Source: JBBQXY01 sp051004815
GTDB taxonomy: Bacteria; Chloroflexota; Ktedonobacteria; Ktedonobacterales; Ktedonobacteraceae
Direction: 5' to 3'
Assembly: GCA_051004815.1 (NCBI GenBank)
Contig: JBPCJY010000130.1
Coordinates: 1 to 34,574, forward strand
Length of the DNA: 34,574 nucleotides
The position numbers and the translations under genes are program-made. A model generated the notes under the pieces. The model saw only the letters and a list, made by a program, of their open reading frames with translations. It was not told where the DNA came from and made no database searches. Positions 15,739-24,650 of the stretch are shown here, in pieces (position 1 is the stretch's first letter; every line of letters begins with the position of its first letter).

Positions 15739-16257
15739 ATGCGAAAACCTTTACAAATCTTTCTATATACCTTGATCGGGTTCATGTTTGCCCTATGCTG
15801 TCTTTGTTCAATAATCGCCAGCAGTATGTTTTTCGTGCAACATAATGGTACGTATTCAAGCTCAAAGCCAGTGAGTCCCTATATCGCCATAGCGCGGCAG
15901 GCTGCCATCAATGCTGGCATTCCGCCGGACCTGTTTGTGCGACAGATCAACCGTGAAAGTGGTTTCGATCCACACGCGCTATCGCCCGCAGGTGCGCAGG
16001 GTATCGCCCAATTTATGCCAAAGACGGCAGCAAGTTTAGGTATTGACCCGTGGAATCCGGTTGATGCATTGAAGGGAGCCGCCCATCTCATGGCTCATTA
16101 CACGAATATGTTTGATGGCACCTACGCCAAAGCATTGGCGACCTACAATGCTGGCCCTGGCGCAGTACAACACGCGCTCAAAGTATGTGGTGATACGCAC
16201 TGGATGAACTGCTTACCGGTCGAAACGCAGCAATATATTACCGCCATTTTAGGGTGA
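15739..16257 (+). CDS. Membrane-anchored lytic transglycosylase (SLT domain)
   Basis: A 172-residue protein with an N-terminal membrane segment (LYTLIGFMFALCCLCSIIAS, about 9-28) followed by a small goose-type SLT domain. Catalytic Glu73 lies in INRESGFDPHALSPAGAQGI, and QFMPKTAASLGIDPW and ATYNAGPGAV are the other SLT signatures. It would cleave peptidoglycan glycan strands outside the membrane. There is no cell-wall-binding or extra domain. It follows the ABC exporter pair by 112 bases and is followed by the Tic20-like gene after 42 bases. The ribosome site is weak (GGATAG), so the start is less certain, but the membrane segment supports it. Confidence 0.88.
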   Translation: MRKPLQIFLYTLIGFMFALCCLCSIIASSMFFVQHNGTYSSSKPVSPYIAIARQAAINAGIPPDLFVRQINRESGFDPHALSPAGAQGIAQFMPKTAASLGIDPWNPVDALKGAAHLMAHYTNMFDGTYAKALATYNAGPGAVQHALKVCGDTHWMNCLPVETQQYITAILG

Positions 16258-16299
16258 TGAACGTAGAGACGATGAACACAAACGAAAGGAATAGATAGC

Positions 16300-16872
16300 A
16301 TGGCCTGGGAATCCAACTCACAACAAGAACCGCAAAACGAAAGGCAATATGGTGGCTATACGGGTTCAACAAGCTCAACAGGTGCACCTCAGCAGTTTCA
16401 TTATACGTATGAACAACAACATAGCGCAGAACAGAGCAGCTTTTACCAGCCTGGACAGAGCTTCCACTATTTTTCCTATAGCCATCAGCCACCAATTGCT
16501 GCGGATCAACCCCTCAATTTGGGGAGTGTCGCAGCCATTCTCAGCTATGCGGGAGGGTGGTTTACTGGACTGCTGTTCTTCCTCTTCGCGGGACAGAATC
16601 GCTATGTTCGTTTTCATGCATTACAATCCTTGATTTTCTTTGGAGCCATCAATCTACTGGATATTGCACTGATCAATCTGGGGATGTTTGGGCATGAACA
16701 CTTTCGCTATATCATGGCTATTGCCTTGTTCACCTTCTTCCTGCTGAACATCATCGCGTTTTTTGGCTGGGTTATCGGAATGATCCAGGCGGCTCGTGGC
16801 AAATATTACAAGATGCCTTTCGTCGGCAATTTTGTGGAGCGATGCCTCAACCGCAATGTGAGCTTGAAATAA
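16300..16872 (+). CDS. Tic20/DUF4870-like membrane protein
   Basis: A 190-residue protein with a Gln/Ser/Tyr-rich, low-complexity N-terminal 70 residues and three hydrophobic segments. The first is VAAILSYAGGWFTGLLFFLF; then comes the stretch NRYVRFHALQSLIFFGAINL, whose Arg-Phe-His-Ala-x-Gln-Ser is the Tic20/DUF4870 hallmark. The last segment ends in FFGWVIGMIQAARGKYYKMP, also typical of the family. Its biochemical role in bacteria is unknown. AAAGGA lies about 10 bases before the ATG. It may be cotranscribed with the transglycosylase before it; the two-component genes follow after 94 bases. Confidence 0.8.
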   Translation: MAWESNSQQEPQNERQYGGYTGSTSSTGAPQQFHYTYEQQHSAEQSSFYQPGQSFHYFSYSHQPPIAADQPLNLGSVAAILSYAGGWFTGLLFFLFAGQNRYVRFHALQSLIFFGAINLLDIALINLGMFGHEHFRYIMAIALFTFFLLNIIAFFGWVIGMIQAARGKYYKMPFVGNFVERCLNRNVSLK

Positions 16873-16966
16873 CCATGCGTCCATTAAAGAGGTGGTAGTG
16901 TATGGTAAACTAGAATCGCTACGTGAGCATGTTTGCATAATCCACAATGGTAGCAGGGCTAATTGA

Positions 16967-17668
16967 ATGACGACAATTTTATTGGTTGAGGATGCATACG
17001 AATTGGCGCAAGTGATTATGCGCGAGCTTGAGGTGAGCGGGTATCGCGTCTTGCATGCGAGGGATGGCATGGCCGCGCTACACATCCATACCGCCGAACA
17101 ACCAGCATTGGTGATTTTGGACTGGATGTTGCCCAAACTGGACGGATTGGAAGTGCTGCGACGACTGCGCCAAGCAGCTGCAACGCCCGTTTTGATGTTG
17201 ACGGCGCGTGGTGAGGAGACAGATCGCGTGATCGGCCTCGAACTGGGGGCCGATGACTACCTCACCAAACCATTTAGTATGCGTGAACTGGTAGCACGAG
17301 TACGAGCACTCTTGCGCCGGGCAGAACTGGTGCAACAAATCCTCAAGGCCGATGCTACTGATGCTGCCGAAGAAGCCCTCAGCTACCAGATGCTGTATCT
17401 CGACCCACAGGCACATCAGGCCAGACTCGAAAGTGTGCCGCTTGATCTCAGTCCGACCGAGTTTGCGCTGCTGCAACTGTTGTTGCGCAGTCCGGGACGG
17501 GCTTTCAGTCGCGCTTATTTACTGGATACTGTTTGGGGCGAAACCTACATTGGTGGTGATCGCTCGGTGGATAACACTGTCCTGCGGCTGCGTAAAAAAT
17601 TGGGGCCATTAGGTGAGGCGGTTGAGACGGTCTGGGGCGTTGGTTATCGCTTGCGGCCTGAAAGGTGA
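16967..17668 (+). CDS. OmpR/PhoB-family response regulator
   Basis: A 233-residue regulator. The receiver domain (about 1-120) has the acidic pair in LLVEDAYE, phospho-acceptor Asp52 in VILDWMLPKLDG, the switch Thr in LMLTARGEE and Lys in YLTKPFSM. The C-terminal winged-helix DNA-binding domain includes LDLSPTEFALLQLLLRSPG and SVDNTVLRLRKKLG, ending TVWGVGYRL. It should be phosphorylated by the kinase that begins at its 3' end. Its target genes are unknown; the neighbouring transglycosylase and Tic20-like genes are candidates by position only. The ribosome site before the start (CAGGG) is modest. Confidence 0.93.
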   Translation: MTTILLVEDAYELAQVIMRELEVSGYRVLHARDGMAALHIHTAEQPALVILDWMLPKLDGLEVLRRLRQAAATPVLMLTARGEETDRVIGLELGADDYLTKPFSMRELVARVRALLRRAELVQQILKADATDAAEEALSYQMLYLDPQAHQARLESVPLDLSPTEFALLQLLLRSPGRAFSRAYLLDTVWGETYIGGDRSVDNTVLRLRKKLGPLGEAVETVWGVGYRLRPER

Positions 17669-17673
17669 TGGCA

Positions 17674-19257
17674 ATGCAAACGATGCGGCCAACGGACAGC
17701 TTCCAGAGCATACGCAGACAGCGTTTCTTTTTTCAAGCTGCACTGCTGCGTACACTGCTCGAGGCTGTAATCCTGGGGATTGTAGGTGGTCTTGTCCTCC
17801 TCCTTTGGGAACGCTTCCTGTCTCCAGCCAGCTGGCAAATATCTTTGAATGTTCTGTTTGGGGCGGTTTGCGTACTCGTTTTTGTGCTGCGTCTGCGTCT
17901 GCCAAAGGCGTTCTTGCAACGACAAAGTTTTTATGATGGGATGATAGCCATTATCCTGTGTCTTGTCCTGAGCGGCATGCAATTGGTTTTTACACTGATC
18001 CTGTTTCCTGATTGGGGGGCTAATCCGCCATTGCAGGGTATCTCACGAACGGTCCTATTTATCCCTCTGGTCTCATTGATATACTTTAGTGTCTTTGTCG
18101 TCACTCGTGTCGTCGCACGTATTCTCATGTTCTGGAATCACCTGCGTCGCACACAGCTCATCTGGTCGTTAACGCACGCCATTGTAATGTTGGTAGCTAT
18201 GGGTGCTGTTCTGCTCATTCTTATCTTTGAGGTTATCATCATCCGCTATTCCCCCAATATCTTGCTGCTTATACCCGCGACGCTTGGCTTGATCTCCGTC
18301 AGTGTTATCGCTTTAGCGGCGGTGGTGCCACCGTCCGCGCTCTTCTCCTATCTGGTGATACGGCGCACTACACGGCGCGTGAAGGAGTTGGCGGTGGCGA
18401 CAAGTATTTTGCGGAGGGGCAATTATGCTGTGCGTGTGCCAGTGGTCGGCGAAGACGAAGTGGCCCAGCTACAATCGAACTTCAACGCTATGGCCGTAGA
18501 CCTGGAACGGGCCATGCGCGATCTACAGGGCGAACGCGATAGAGTGGCCGCGCTACTCCAATCGCGGCGCGAACTAATTGCCAATGTCTCACACGAATTG
18601 CGTACCCCCATGGCGACGTTGCGCAGTTACCTGGAAACAACGCTCACCCATTGGGAGGAGGCTCCGCCGTTAACAATGCGGCGTGATTTACAAGTGATGG
18701 AGAATGAAGCGATTCGTCTGCAAGCACTGGTGGAAGACCTCTTTACGCTGGCGCGGACGGAGGTAGGCAGACTTACGCTGCACTGTATCCCCACCGATGT
18801 CGTGGCGTTGACGCAGCGCATCGTAGAAACATCGGCTCCCTTAGCATGGCGTGCCAGCAAGGTCGAGGTGGTGATTGACGCGTCCCCGGCTGTACCCTGT
18901 GCGCTGGTCGATCCAGATCGGCTGGAACAGGCGTTACGCAACTTGCTGCACAACGGTGTGCGTCATACGCCTCCTGGCGGCATTGTTGCCGTAGTATTGA
19001 GGACGGAAGAGCATGCCGTCATACTGCAAGTGAAAGATACGGGTGAGGGCATTGCATCAACAGATATACCGCATATCTGGGAACGTTTCTACCGCAGCGA
19101 GAGTAGCCGCACCAACATGGGCAGCGGCACTGGCCTGGGTCTCGCCCTGGTGAAGGAATGGATAGAGGCTATGGGCGGGTCGGTGGCAGTTGAAAGCACA
19201 GTGGGTGAAGGCAGTTGCTTCACCCTGCGTTTACCGTTGGATTGTGTTGAGATGTAG
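17674..19257 (+). CDS. Six-helix membrane histidine kinase
   Basis: A 527-residue sensor kinase. Six hydrophobic segments fill about residues 20-230 with only short loops, so there is no separate extracellular sensor domain and the signal is probably read within the membrane. They are followed by a HAMP region (RRTTRRVKELAVATSILRRG), a HisKA domain with the phospho-His in NVSHELRTPMATLRSYLE, and an HATPase domain with NLLHNGVRHTPPGG (N box), VKDTGEGI (G1) and GTGLGLALVKEW (G2). AAAGG at 17661-17665 best fits the ATG at 17674. A GTG at 17665 or an ATG at 17668 overlapping the regulator stop is also possible and changes only 2-3 residues. It is translationally linked to the response regulator. 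Confidence 0.92.
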   Translation: MQTMRPTDSFQSIRRQRFFFQAALLRTLLEAVILGIVGGLVLLLWERFLSPASWQISLNVLFGAVCVLVFVLRLRLPKAFLQRQSFYDGMIAIILCLVLSGMQLVFTLILFPDWGANPPLQGISRTVLFIPLVSLIYFSVFVVTRVVARILMFWNHLRRTQLIWSLTHAIVMLVAMGAVLLILIFEVIIIRYSPNILLLIPATLGLISVSVIALAAVVPPSALFSYLVIRRTTRRVKELAVATSILRRGNYAVRVPVVGEDEVAQLQSNFNAMAVDLERAMRDLQGERDRVAALLQSRRELIANVSHELRTPMATLRSYLETTLTHWEEAPPLTMRRDLQVMENEAIRLQALVEDLFTLARTEVGRLTLHCIPTDVVALTQRIVETSAPLAWRASKVEVVIDASPAVPCALVDPDRLEQALRNLLHNGVRHTPPGGIVAVVLRTEEHAVILQVKDTGEGIASTDIPHIWERFYRSESSRTNMGSGTGLGLALVKEWIEAMGGSVAVESTVGEGSCFTLRLPLDCVEM

Positions 19258-19278
19258 AGGGTGCAATTCATTGCTTTC

Positions 19279-20304
19279 TTACATTTCTATTGCTAAGCGG
19301 CAGATCGCGACCAAGGCATCGCCAATATTTATCGTAGGCACGTCTGCTGTCCCTGTCACATAGCCATCGTAGGGAGCAGTAGGGCTTTCAACCGCCTCGA
19401 AGGTGCGAATGGAATAGGTGTGTCCGAGTAGTTGTCCCTTGCGTACATGTGTACCGGCCTGAACCTGGGCAACCCAGATGCCACCGTAGGTTGCGCGAAC
19501 CTTGTCTAGGTGTGAGCCATATAAGGTGATCTGTGGCTGTTCTGCTGGCTCAATGACACCTTGTAACATTGCAAGGTATATCATCACATTGATGACACCG
19601 CGCACACCGAGGACAATATTCTTCTCTTCGAAGTAATTGTTTCCGCCCAGTTCCGGTGTAATGGCAGCAATGCCTTGTGCCGTCAAGGTATTGCGCAGCT
19701 TGCCGGTGAAGCGAGCCTGGGTTAACTCCTCGTTGACATTTTCTTCCAACAAAACTGGCAGAGCAAAGACTTCGGCCATTTTGCGACTGGCCTCGTCTCC
19801 CCGTCCGTACACGACGTGTAACATAGTATTGCTGTTGGCAGTATGCAGGTCGATGACATACTGTGCGTGGCGCACGGCCTGATTGTATAAGTGATAGGCC
19901 ATTTGCTGGCTGGTCAGTCCGCGCACATTTCCTGGCCAGATGCGGTTCATATCTTCCTCATCAAAGGGATTACGGCGTTGATGGTGGATAAAGCTGGGTC
20001 CATTGACTACTGGAACCGCGATCAAGACGCCGCGCATCTGCTTGGGGTCTATGGCGGACACGACACGACGCACTACCTCTACGCCGTTCACCTCATCACC
20101 ATGCACTGCTGCTTGCACGTACAGAACTGGCCCTTCTTCTGCCCCAACCAATACATGCACAGCAGTTTGCGCGAGCGTTCCATCGGCATAGCTGCCATAT
20201 TCAATAAGCCCTGCACTGCGCGTACCCGCTCGTGCAGCATCTATTGTGCCAATCTGCCATGTTCGTTCGTGCCAGGGTAAGTCTGTAATTTCACCTGTAG
20301 GCAT
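19279..20304 (-). CDS. Succinylglutamate desuccinylase/aspartoacylase-family zinc hydrolase
   Basis: A 341-residue M14-like deacylase. Zinc ligands are His68 and Glu71 in QAAVHGDEVNGVE and His154 in YVIDLHTANSNTM; the catalytic Glu218 is in TPELGGNN. Arg-rich HHQRRNPFDEEDMNRIWPGN is the substrate-binding segment. The C-terminal 70 residues form a small beta-barrel (WVAQVQAGTHVRKGQLLGHT), as in aspartoacylase relatives. The family hydrolyses N-acyl amino acids; the exact substrate is not predictable. The start at 20304 has GGAGGAG 6 bases upstream and is preferred over an ATG at 20346. It converges on the histidine kinase with a 21-base gap that leaves no room for a conventional terminator. 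Confidence 0.88.
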   Translation of the reverse strand: MPTGEITDLPWHERTWQIGTIDAARAGTRSAGLIEYGSYADGTLAQTAVHVLVGAEEGPVLYVQAAVHGDEVNGVEVVRRVVSAIDPKQMRGVLIAVPVVNGPSFIHHQRRNPFDEEDMNRIWPGNVRGLTSQQMAYHLYNQAVRHAQYVIDLHTANSNTMLHVVYGRGDEASRKMAEVFALPVLLEENVNEELTQARFTGKLRNTLTAQGIAAITPELGGNNYFEEKNIVLGVRGVINVMIYLAMLQGVIEPAEQPQITLYGSHLDKVRATYGGIWVAQVQAGTHVRKGQLLGHTYSIRTFEAVESPTAPYDGYVTGTADVPTINIGDALVAICRLAIEM

Positions 20305-20443
20305 TATGTGCTCCTCCAAAAATAACAAGTGACTTTTCATCTCCACCGTAGTAGTCTACCAATCTTCATATGTTAGATAGAGACGAGCCCCTCCACCCCG
20401 GACAGGCACAAGGCCCCCACGTCCACAACCCCACATCCCCCTG

Positions 20444-20599
20444 CTTTCACTCGTAGGTTTTTTGGAAACGCGCTGACCTCGCCTGTCATTCTGAGCGCCG
20501 CGCAGAATCTGCGTGCTGGCCGACGAGAGATTCTGCGCGGTGCTCAGAATGACAGTTCCCACTTTCCCTGTTCCATTCCAAAAAACCTACGAGTGAAAG
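20444..20599. repeat. Nested palindromic fold-back repeat, copy B
   Basis: Outer arms 20444-20467 and 20576-20599 are a perfect 24-bp inverted repeat beginning CTTTCACTCGTAGG. The inner arms 20483-20510 and 20528-20555 match at 27 of 28 positions and begin CTGTCATTCTGAGCGCCG. The inner left arm matches copy A (5623 onward) at 26 of 27 positions. The outer arms share CTTTCACTnnnAGGTTTTTT with copy A, the two differing bases being matched on the opposite arm in each copy. C-rich sequence (CCACATCCCCCTG) flanks the left side. Of the 632-base gap 20305-20936, nothing else is recognisable; 20600-20936 is AT-richer and must hold the promoter of the next gene. Confidence 0.88.
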
Positions 20600-20936
20600 A
20601 CATCCCCCTGGCCCTACGCATGCCTAGCACCCACAATTGAAGATTGGCGAACTAGCAGGCAGTGAGATGAGAAGAAACCTATCTCGTAGCCATAAAAATC
20701 GGTGTGTAAACTAACAGCGAATATGTGCTAATTATACGCCGCCAAAACGTCTATCCTGCAAATTAGGAAATAGATCACAGTCTTACTGTGCATAACGCGA
20801 CTGTAAAGTTGGCGAAGATCATGTACGCTGCGCTGTATGCAGGGAAAAAATGCGCGATTGACTGTTTATGCGTCATTTTGATTGAATGATGCAAGGAAGC
20901 CGCTCCAAAGGCACTTTCTCTTTTTGGAGGCTAGAC

Positions 20937-23678
20937 ATGGAACGTTGCACAATCTGTGGGTCTGAATTGCCGTGCGATGCACAATTTTGTGGAGCTTGTG
21001 GGCGGTTGGTTAGCACAATGCGTGAGCTTCCGACGCGGTTAATGGGTTATCAGACGGTGGAAATGCAGGAGGAAGATGGACCAACTGTCGTCACCAGACC
21101 ATCTAACCCAGGATTACATAGTGGTATACAAGGTGATGTCACGATCCGGCATACCTGGTCTGATAAGGATACACCTTCACATAATCTCTCCCCTCTCGCG
21201 GATGAAGACGATGATGAAGAAGAGGAGGAACGTCGTCGTGCCCTCTTCCTTGGTATTCCTCTGCCAGGAGGTTTAACAAAGGGTTCCAATGTTCCGATGG
21301 TACAAGGCACACCACAATTTAGTGGTGTACCAATGGTGCAAGGAAACCCAGTGCTGCCAGGCGCAATCTCTGCCACGCAAGGACTGCAAAACGCGGCCTC
21401 GATAGCTCCGCCTCCTTTTAGCCCTTTAGCCGCGCCGATGATGCCTTCTCCTGCTGTGCCAAATCCAGGGTCATGGCCGCAGCATCCCACCGTTCCGACA
21501 GGTTCGCCTCCGCACAGCAACCCCGTTGGTAAAGGAAGTGGTAGCAAAGGTAAACCGGGTACCGGCAATCCCGGAAATAGTGGGTGTGGATTAATCATGC
21601 TGATTGTGGCGGCGGTGATAGTAATTATCATCGGCGCACTTGGTGGTCTGTTCTTTGGCTTACCACCCGCCATCAGCCTTGTTGGTAGCAGTGCAGTTGT
21701 TTCTGGTGGAGTGCTACACCTGCATGGGAATAACTTTGTGCCGGGCAGTGCCATTACATTGACTTTAGACAATAATCTTCCGCTTTTCGCCACAGGCAAC
21801 GGTGCCAATACAGCGCAAAGGCATGTTGGGAACACACACGACCTCTCGTTATCATTGCTCGAGATAGCTTCTTCCCCTACGCCGATTCGGGCGGGTGCCA
21901 CCGGTTCGTTTGATATAACTATGCCAGTAAGCCCAACTTGGAGCTTGGGAAAGCATACAATTCGTGCTGCCGAGGCCGTGAGTTCACGCAGTACCACTCT
22001 GACCTTTACGATTGGTGCGACGACGCCAACGCTAGTAGTCAAACCCGCTGTGCTGGACTTTGGTACGTTAGAAGTTGGCAGTAAAGCTATACTCTCAGTG
22101 GTGGTGAACAATAGCGGTCAACAACCGCTCAACTGGCAAGCCAGTGTTGGTGACGCTGCATGGCTCAGCTTGCAATCAACTTCTGGCGCGGTACAAGGAA
22201 ACGGTACGCCTCAATTCATTTATGTGACAGGTGATGCAAGCAAGCTCAAAGTTGGCACATACAAAGCCACTTTGCACATCAATTCCAATGGTGGTAATGC
22301 GCTGGTCAACGTGCAACTTGTGGTGGCACCTCAGAGCCCGAGACCGACCGCGAAACTCTCAGTGACGCCAACTACTCTCGATTTTGGCTCGCTGGATAGT
22401 AGCACACAACTTACCCGCTCCGTGGCAATTGGCAATACTGGCACGGCTGCACTCAATTGGACGGTCGATAATGGTACGGCGAATTGGGTTATATTGGATA
22501 CGCTCTCACAGACCATCCAACCAGGCGCACAGCCCGACACGCTCAACGTGACTGTGGATACGACCAATCTGGCGGCAGGTACGCACAATGCTACCTTGAC
22601 GATCAACTCGAATGGTGGTAAGGCCCAGGTTGCTATCACTGTGGTGGTGAATGTCCCGCCACAGCCATGCGTTTTGCAGGTACCGTCATCAACCAGCCTG
22701 ACTTTCAATGCGACCATGGGGTCAAATCCCAAGGCCCAAAGCTTTACCGTGGGCGCGACAGGTAATTGTACTGGTGGTGTCACGATCACGCCTACGGTGT
22801 CCCTGGCATCCGGGTCGGGCTGGTTAGCAGTAACACCTTCAATGGCGACCATTACTGGTGGAAACACAACCTTCACCGTTAATGTAACGTCGTCCGCTTT
22901 GGCCCCCGGCTCATATAGCGGTTCGATCTCGTTAGCGGCAGTGAGCAATGGTGCAGCGATCAGTGGTAGTCCACAGACCGTGAGCGTTTCATTGACCGTT
23001 ACGGAGGTTCCGCCTGTCCTCTCTGTCAGCCCTGGCAAGCTGCCCATCAGCGTGACCAATGGGGATAGTGCAACGACCTATGCGATCACTATTACCAATA
23101 CGGGTGGCGCGGCATTGCAATGGAATGCGACGCTCGATGCTAACGCGCCGTCATTTGTGACGTTATCCTTCGGTACGAATACAACGCTGGCGGCGGGAGC
23201 CAGTACGACAGTGACTGTCAATGTTAATCCCAATAATCAGCCAGCGGGCACCTACTCAGCAACAGTCACTGTGACTGCGGTTGACCCGATCACCGGAAAG
23301 GCTGTGACAAATAGTCCAGCGACGACCGCGGTCTCGATCACTATCACGGCACAACCTGCGCTGCAATTGAAACCAACGAGCCTGACCTTTACGCCTGGAA
23401 GTTGTGTCTACACCGACTCAGGCACCGTTAGCCTCACGAACTCCGGCGGCGGTACGTTGAATTGGAATGTAGGCACACCCGTCTACACCTCTGGTTCCGG
23501 CTGGTTGACGGTTAAGCCGTCCGGCAATGGCTCTGGCAACGCGACATTGACCTTTTCGGCTGATGGAACACAGTTGACCCAAGGACAGACCTATACCGCG
23601 ACGGTTACTATTACGCCGTCAGTGGGGAATGCACAGACGGTTTCAGTATCGTTTACGGTGGCGGTGTGTATTAGTTAG
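20937..23678 (+). CDS. Zinc-ribbon/single-TM protein with five BACON-like extracellular repeats
   Basis: A 913-residue protein. It opens with a zinc ribbon, CTICGSELPCDAQFCGACGR (four Cys), then an acidic run around DEDDDEEEEERR, a Pro/Gly/Ser linker and one membrane helix (LIMLIVAAVIVIIIGALGGL, about residues 218-238). Outside the membrane is an IPT/Ig-like segment (about 245-360). Five repeats of roughly 105-115 residues then start near 362, 473, 580, 694 and 809. These have the BACON/ASH pattern: PxxLDFGxL, NxGxxxLNW, xWLxL, GTYxATLTI. The topology is zinc ribbon inside, repeats outside. The repeats probably bind carbohydrate, mucin-like or protein surfaces (inference). The start at 20937 has GGAGG 6 bases upstream; the frame opens at 20886 without a site. 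The role is unknown; a surface sensor or adhesin is possible. Confidence 0.85.
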   Translation: MERCTICGSELPCDAQFCGACGRLVSTMRELPTRLMGYQTVEMQEEDGPTVVTRPSNPGLHSGIQGDVTIRHTWSDKDTPSHNLSPLADEDDDEEEEERRRALFLGIPLPGGLTKGSNVPMVQGTPQFSGVPMVQGNPVLPGAISATQGLQNAASIAPPPFSPLAAPMMPSPAVPNPGSWPQHPTVPTGSPPHSNPVGKGSGSKGKPGTGNPGNSGCGLIMLIVAAVIVIIIGALGGLFFGLPPAISLVGSSAVVSGGVLHLHGNNFVPGSAITLTLDNNLPLFATGNGANTAQRHVGNTHDLSLSLLEIASSPTPIRAGATGSFDITMPVSPTWSLGKHTIRAAEAVSSRSTTLTFTIGATTPTLVVKPAVLDFGTLEVGSKAILSVVVNNSGQQPLNWQASVGDAAWLSLQSTSGAVQGNGTPQFIYVTGDASKLKVGTYKATLHINSNGGNALVNVQLVVAPQSPRPTAKLSVTPTTLDFGSLDSSTQLTRSVAIGNTGTAALNWTVDNGTANWVILDTLSQTIQPGAQPDTLNVTVDTTNLAAGTHNATLTINSNGGKAQVAITVVVNVPPQPCVLQVPSSTSLTFNATMGSNPKAQSFTVGATGNCTGGVTITPTVSLASGSGWLAVTPSMATITGGNTTFTVNVTSSALAPGSYSGSISLAAVSNGAAISGSPQTVSVSLTVTEVPPVLSVSPGKLPISVTNGDSATTYAITITNTGGAALQWNATLDANAPSFVTLSFGTNTTLAAGASTTVTVNVNPNNQPAGTYSATVTVTAVDPITGKAVTNSPATTAVSITITAQPALQLKPTSLTFTPGSCVYTDSGTVSLTNSGGGTLNWNVGTPVYTSGSGWLTVKPSGNGSGNATLTFSADGTQLTQGQTYTATVTITPSVGNAQTVSVSFTVAVCIS

Positions 23679-23718
23679 GAGAGGGAAAAGGCTCACTCCT
23701 GCTTGCAGCCGAATTTCT

Positions 23719-24174
23719 CTATGACGCGACTGAGAGCCGTAGGCGTATGTTGGCTGCTGCCTCATACTTATTCATGTAGACACGATTGCCACAGTAAATG
23801 TTGCGTCGCGTAAATGGCTCCGGAGTCTCTTGTATGATGCGTTCGCGTACATGTGGCTTTTGGGCGGCGACCGATGAGTGGAACCAAGGCTCAGGGAGTA
23901 TATATGTTGGATTGTGTACCCAAGCAGGACATGGGATAGCATACTTTTGACATAAGTATTCAACAGAACCTGCGCAAAATGCGGCCCACTTGTGCATATC
24001 GGGTGTTGCGTTTGCTGGCTCGTGAAGAGGGTCTTGTACCAACTCGACACGCCGATCTGTGAAATTGCCAAAGGAATCATCCATAAAATTCCCCAACGGA
24101 ATCCAAGGGTCCTGACCCTCGCAGATTTCCTTGTAGGAAACTTCGATTGTTTGCAATGCTGTATTCGTTTTCAT
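23719..24174 (-). CDS. Conserved hypothetical protein
   Basis: A 151-residue soluble protein with no name I can give. It has a Trp-rich central region (HKWAAFCAGSVEYLCQKYA, then CPAWVHNPTYILPEPWF) that looks conserved, and no membrane segment or signal peptide. GAGGTG lies 6 bases before the ATG at 24174. It follows the JAMM-protease gene on the same strand after 47 bases, so it could be the last gene of the cysteine operon, but its content does not suggest a sulfur role. Similar proteins, as I recall, are found beside toxin-antitoxin or regulatory genes, so an independent origin is equally likely. Confidence 0.6.
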   Translation of the reverse strand: MKTNTALQTIEVSYKEICEGQDPWIPLGNFMDDSFGNFTDRRVELVQDPLHEPANATPDMHKWAAFCAGSVEYLCQKYAIPCPAWVHNPTYILPEPWFHSSVAAQKPHVRERIIQETPEPFTRRNIYCGNRVYMNKYEAAANIRLRLSVAS

Positions 24175-24221
24175 CGTTCACCTCGCGCAAGTCTGGTTCC
24201 TCAAATTATACCATATATGTG

Positions 24222-24650
24222 TTATACCAGTTTTATCTTACCTTCGAGCACGGTGTCATCGTCCAAAATAGAGAACACCCTCGCATAGGGTGGTTCGGGG
24301 TAGAATTGGTGCGAGAAGATGATGTAGTAGAGCTTGTTGCGTTTGGCCCAGGCAATATCGCGGGGCGAGGGATAGGCTTCGGATTGAGGATGAGAGTGAT
24401 AGTACGAGTACATTTCGCCGTCGTACTCATCGATATCGTAGGAGATTTTTAATAAATCCTGGGGGTCGATCTCGGAGAAATCATCGGGATGCTCGGCGGC
24501 ATTGGCGGTCGGGTAGTTTTTGACTACTCGACCATCCTTGCTAGCCAGTAAACCACATGTTTCGTTGGGATAGCCCGCCACTACATGTGCCGTCATATCT
24601 TTGAACATCGCTCCAGGGATACGCACGATAAATTGTTCATTGGCTACCAT
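24222..24650 (-). CDS. JAMM/MPN+ metalloprotease (Mec-like, M67 family)
   Basis: A 142-residue zinc protease with the complete JAMM motif: Glu30 in NETCGLL, and HSHPQSEAYPSPRD giving His85, His87, Ser95 and Asp98. In Mycobacterium tuberculosis, Mec releases newly made cysteine from the carrier CysO; related enzymes (QbsD, HcyD) instead trim extra residues from carriers that do not end in Gly-Gly. Either or both roles are possible here, because the adjacent carrier ends Gly-Gly-His. The gene overlaps the end of cysM by 7 bases and is the fourth gene of the operon. The start at 24650 lies within the cysM stop region; translation is probably coupled. Confidence 0.88.
   Translation of the reverse strand: MVANEQFIVRIPGAMFKDMTAHVVAGYPNETCGLLASKDGRVVKNYPTANAAEHPDDFSEIDPQDLLKISYDIDEYDGEMYSYYHSHPQSEAYPSPRDIAWAKRNKLYYIIFSHQFYPEPPYARVFSILDDDTVLEGKIKLV

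Noticed and set aside
20356..20562. A minus-strand frame within the gap before the BACON-protein gene
   Set aside because: It runs through the palindromic repeat B; the peptide is translated repeat (as is that of the frame at 5627-5812).
21050..22111. A 353-residue minus-strand frame opposite the BACON protein
   Set aside because: It is an antisense shadow of a Pro/Gly/Thr-rich gene, with low-complexity composition and no ribosome site or motifs.
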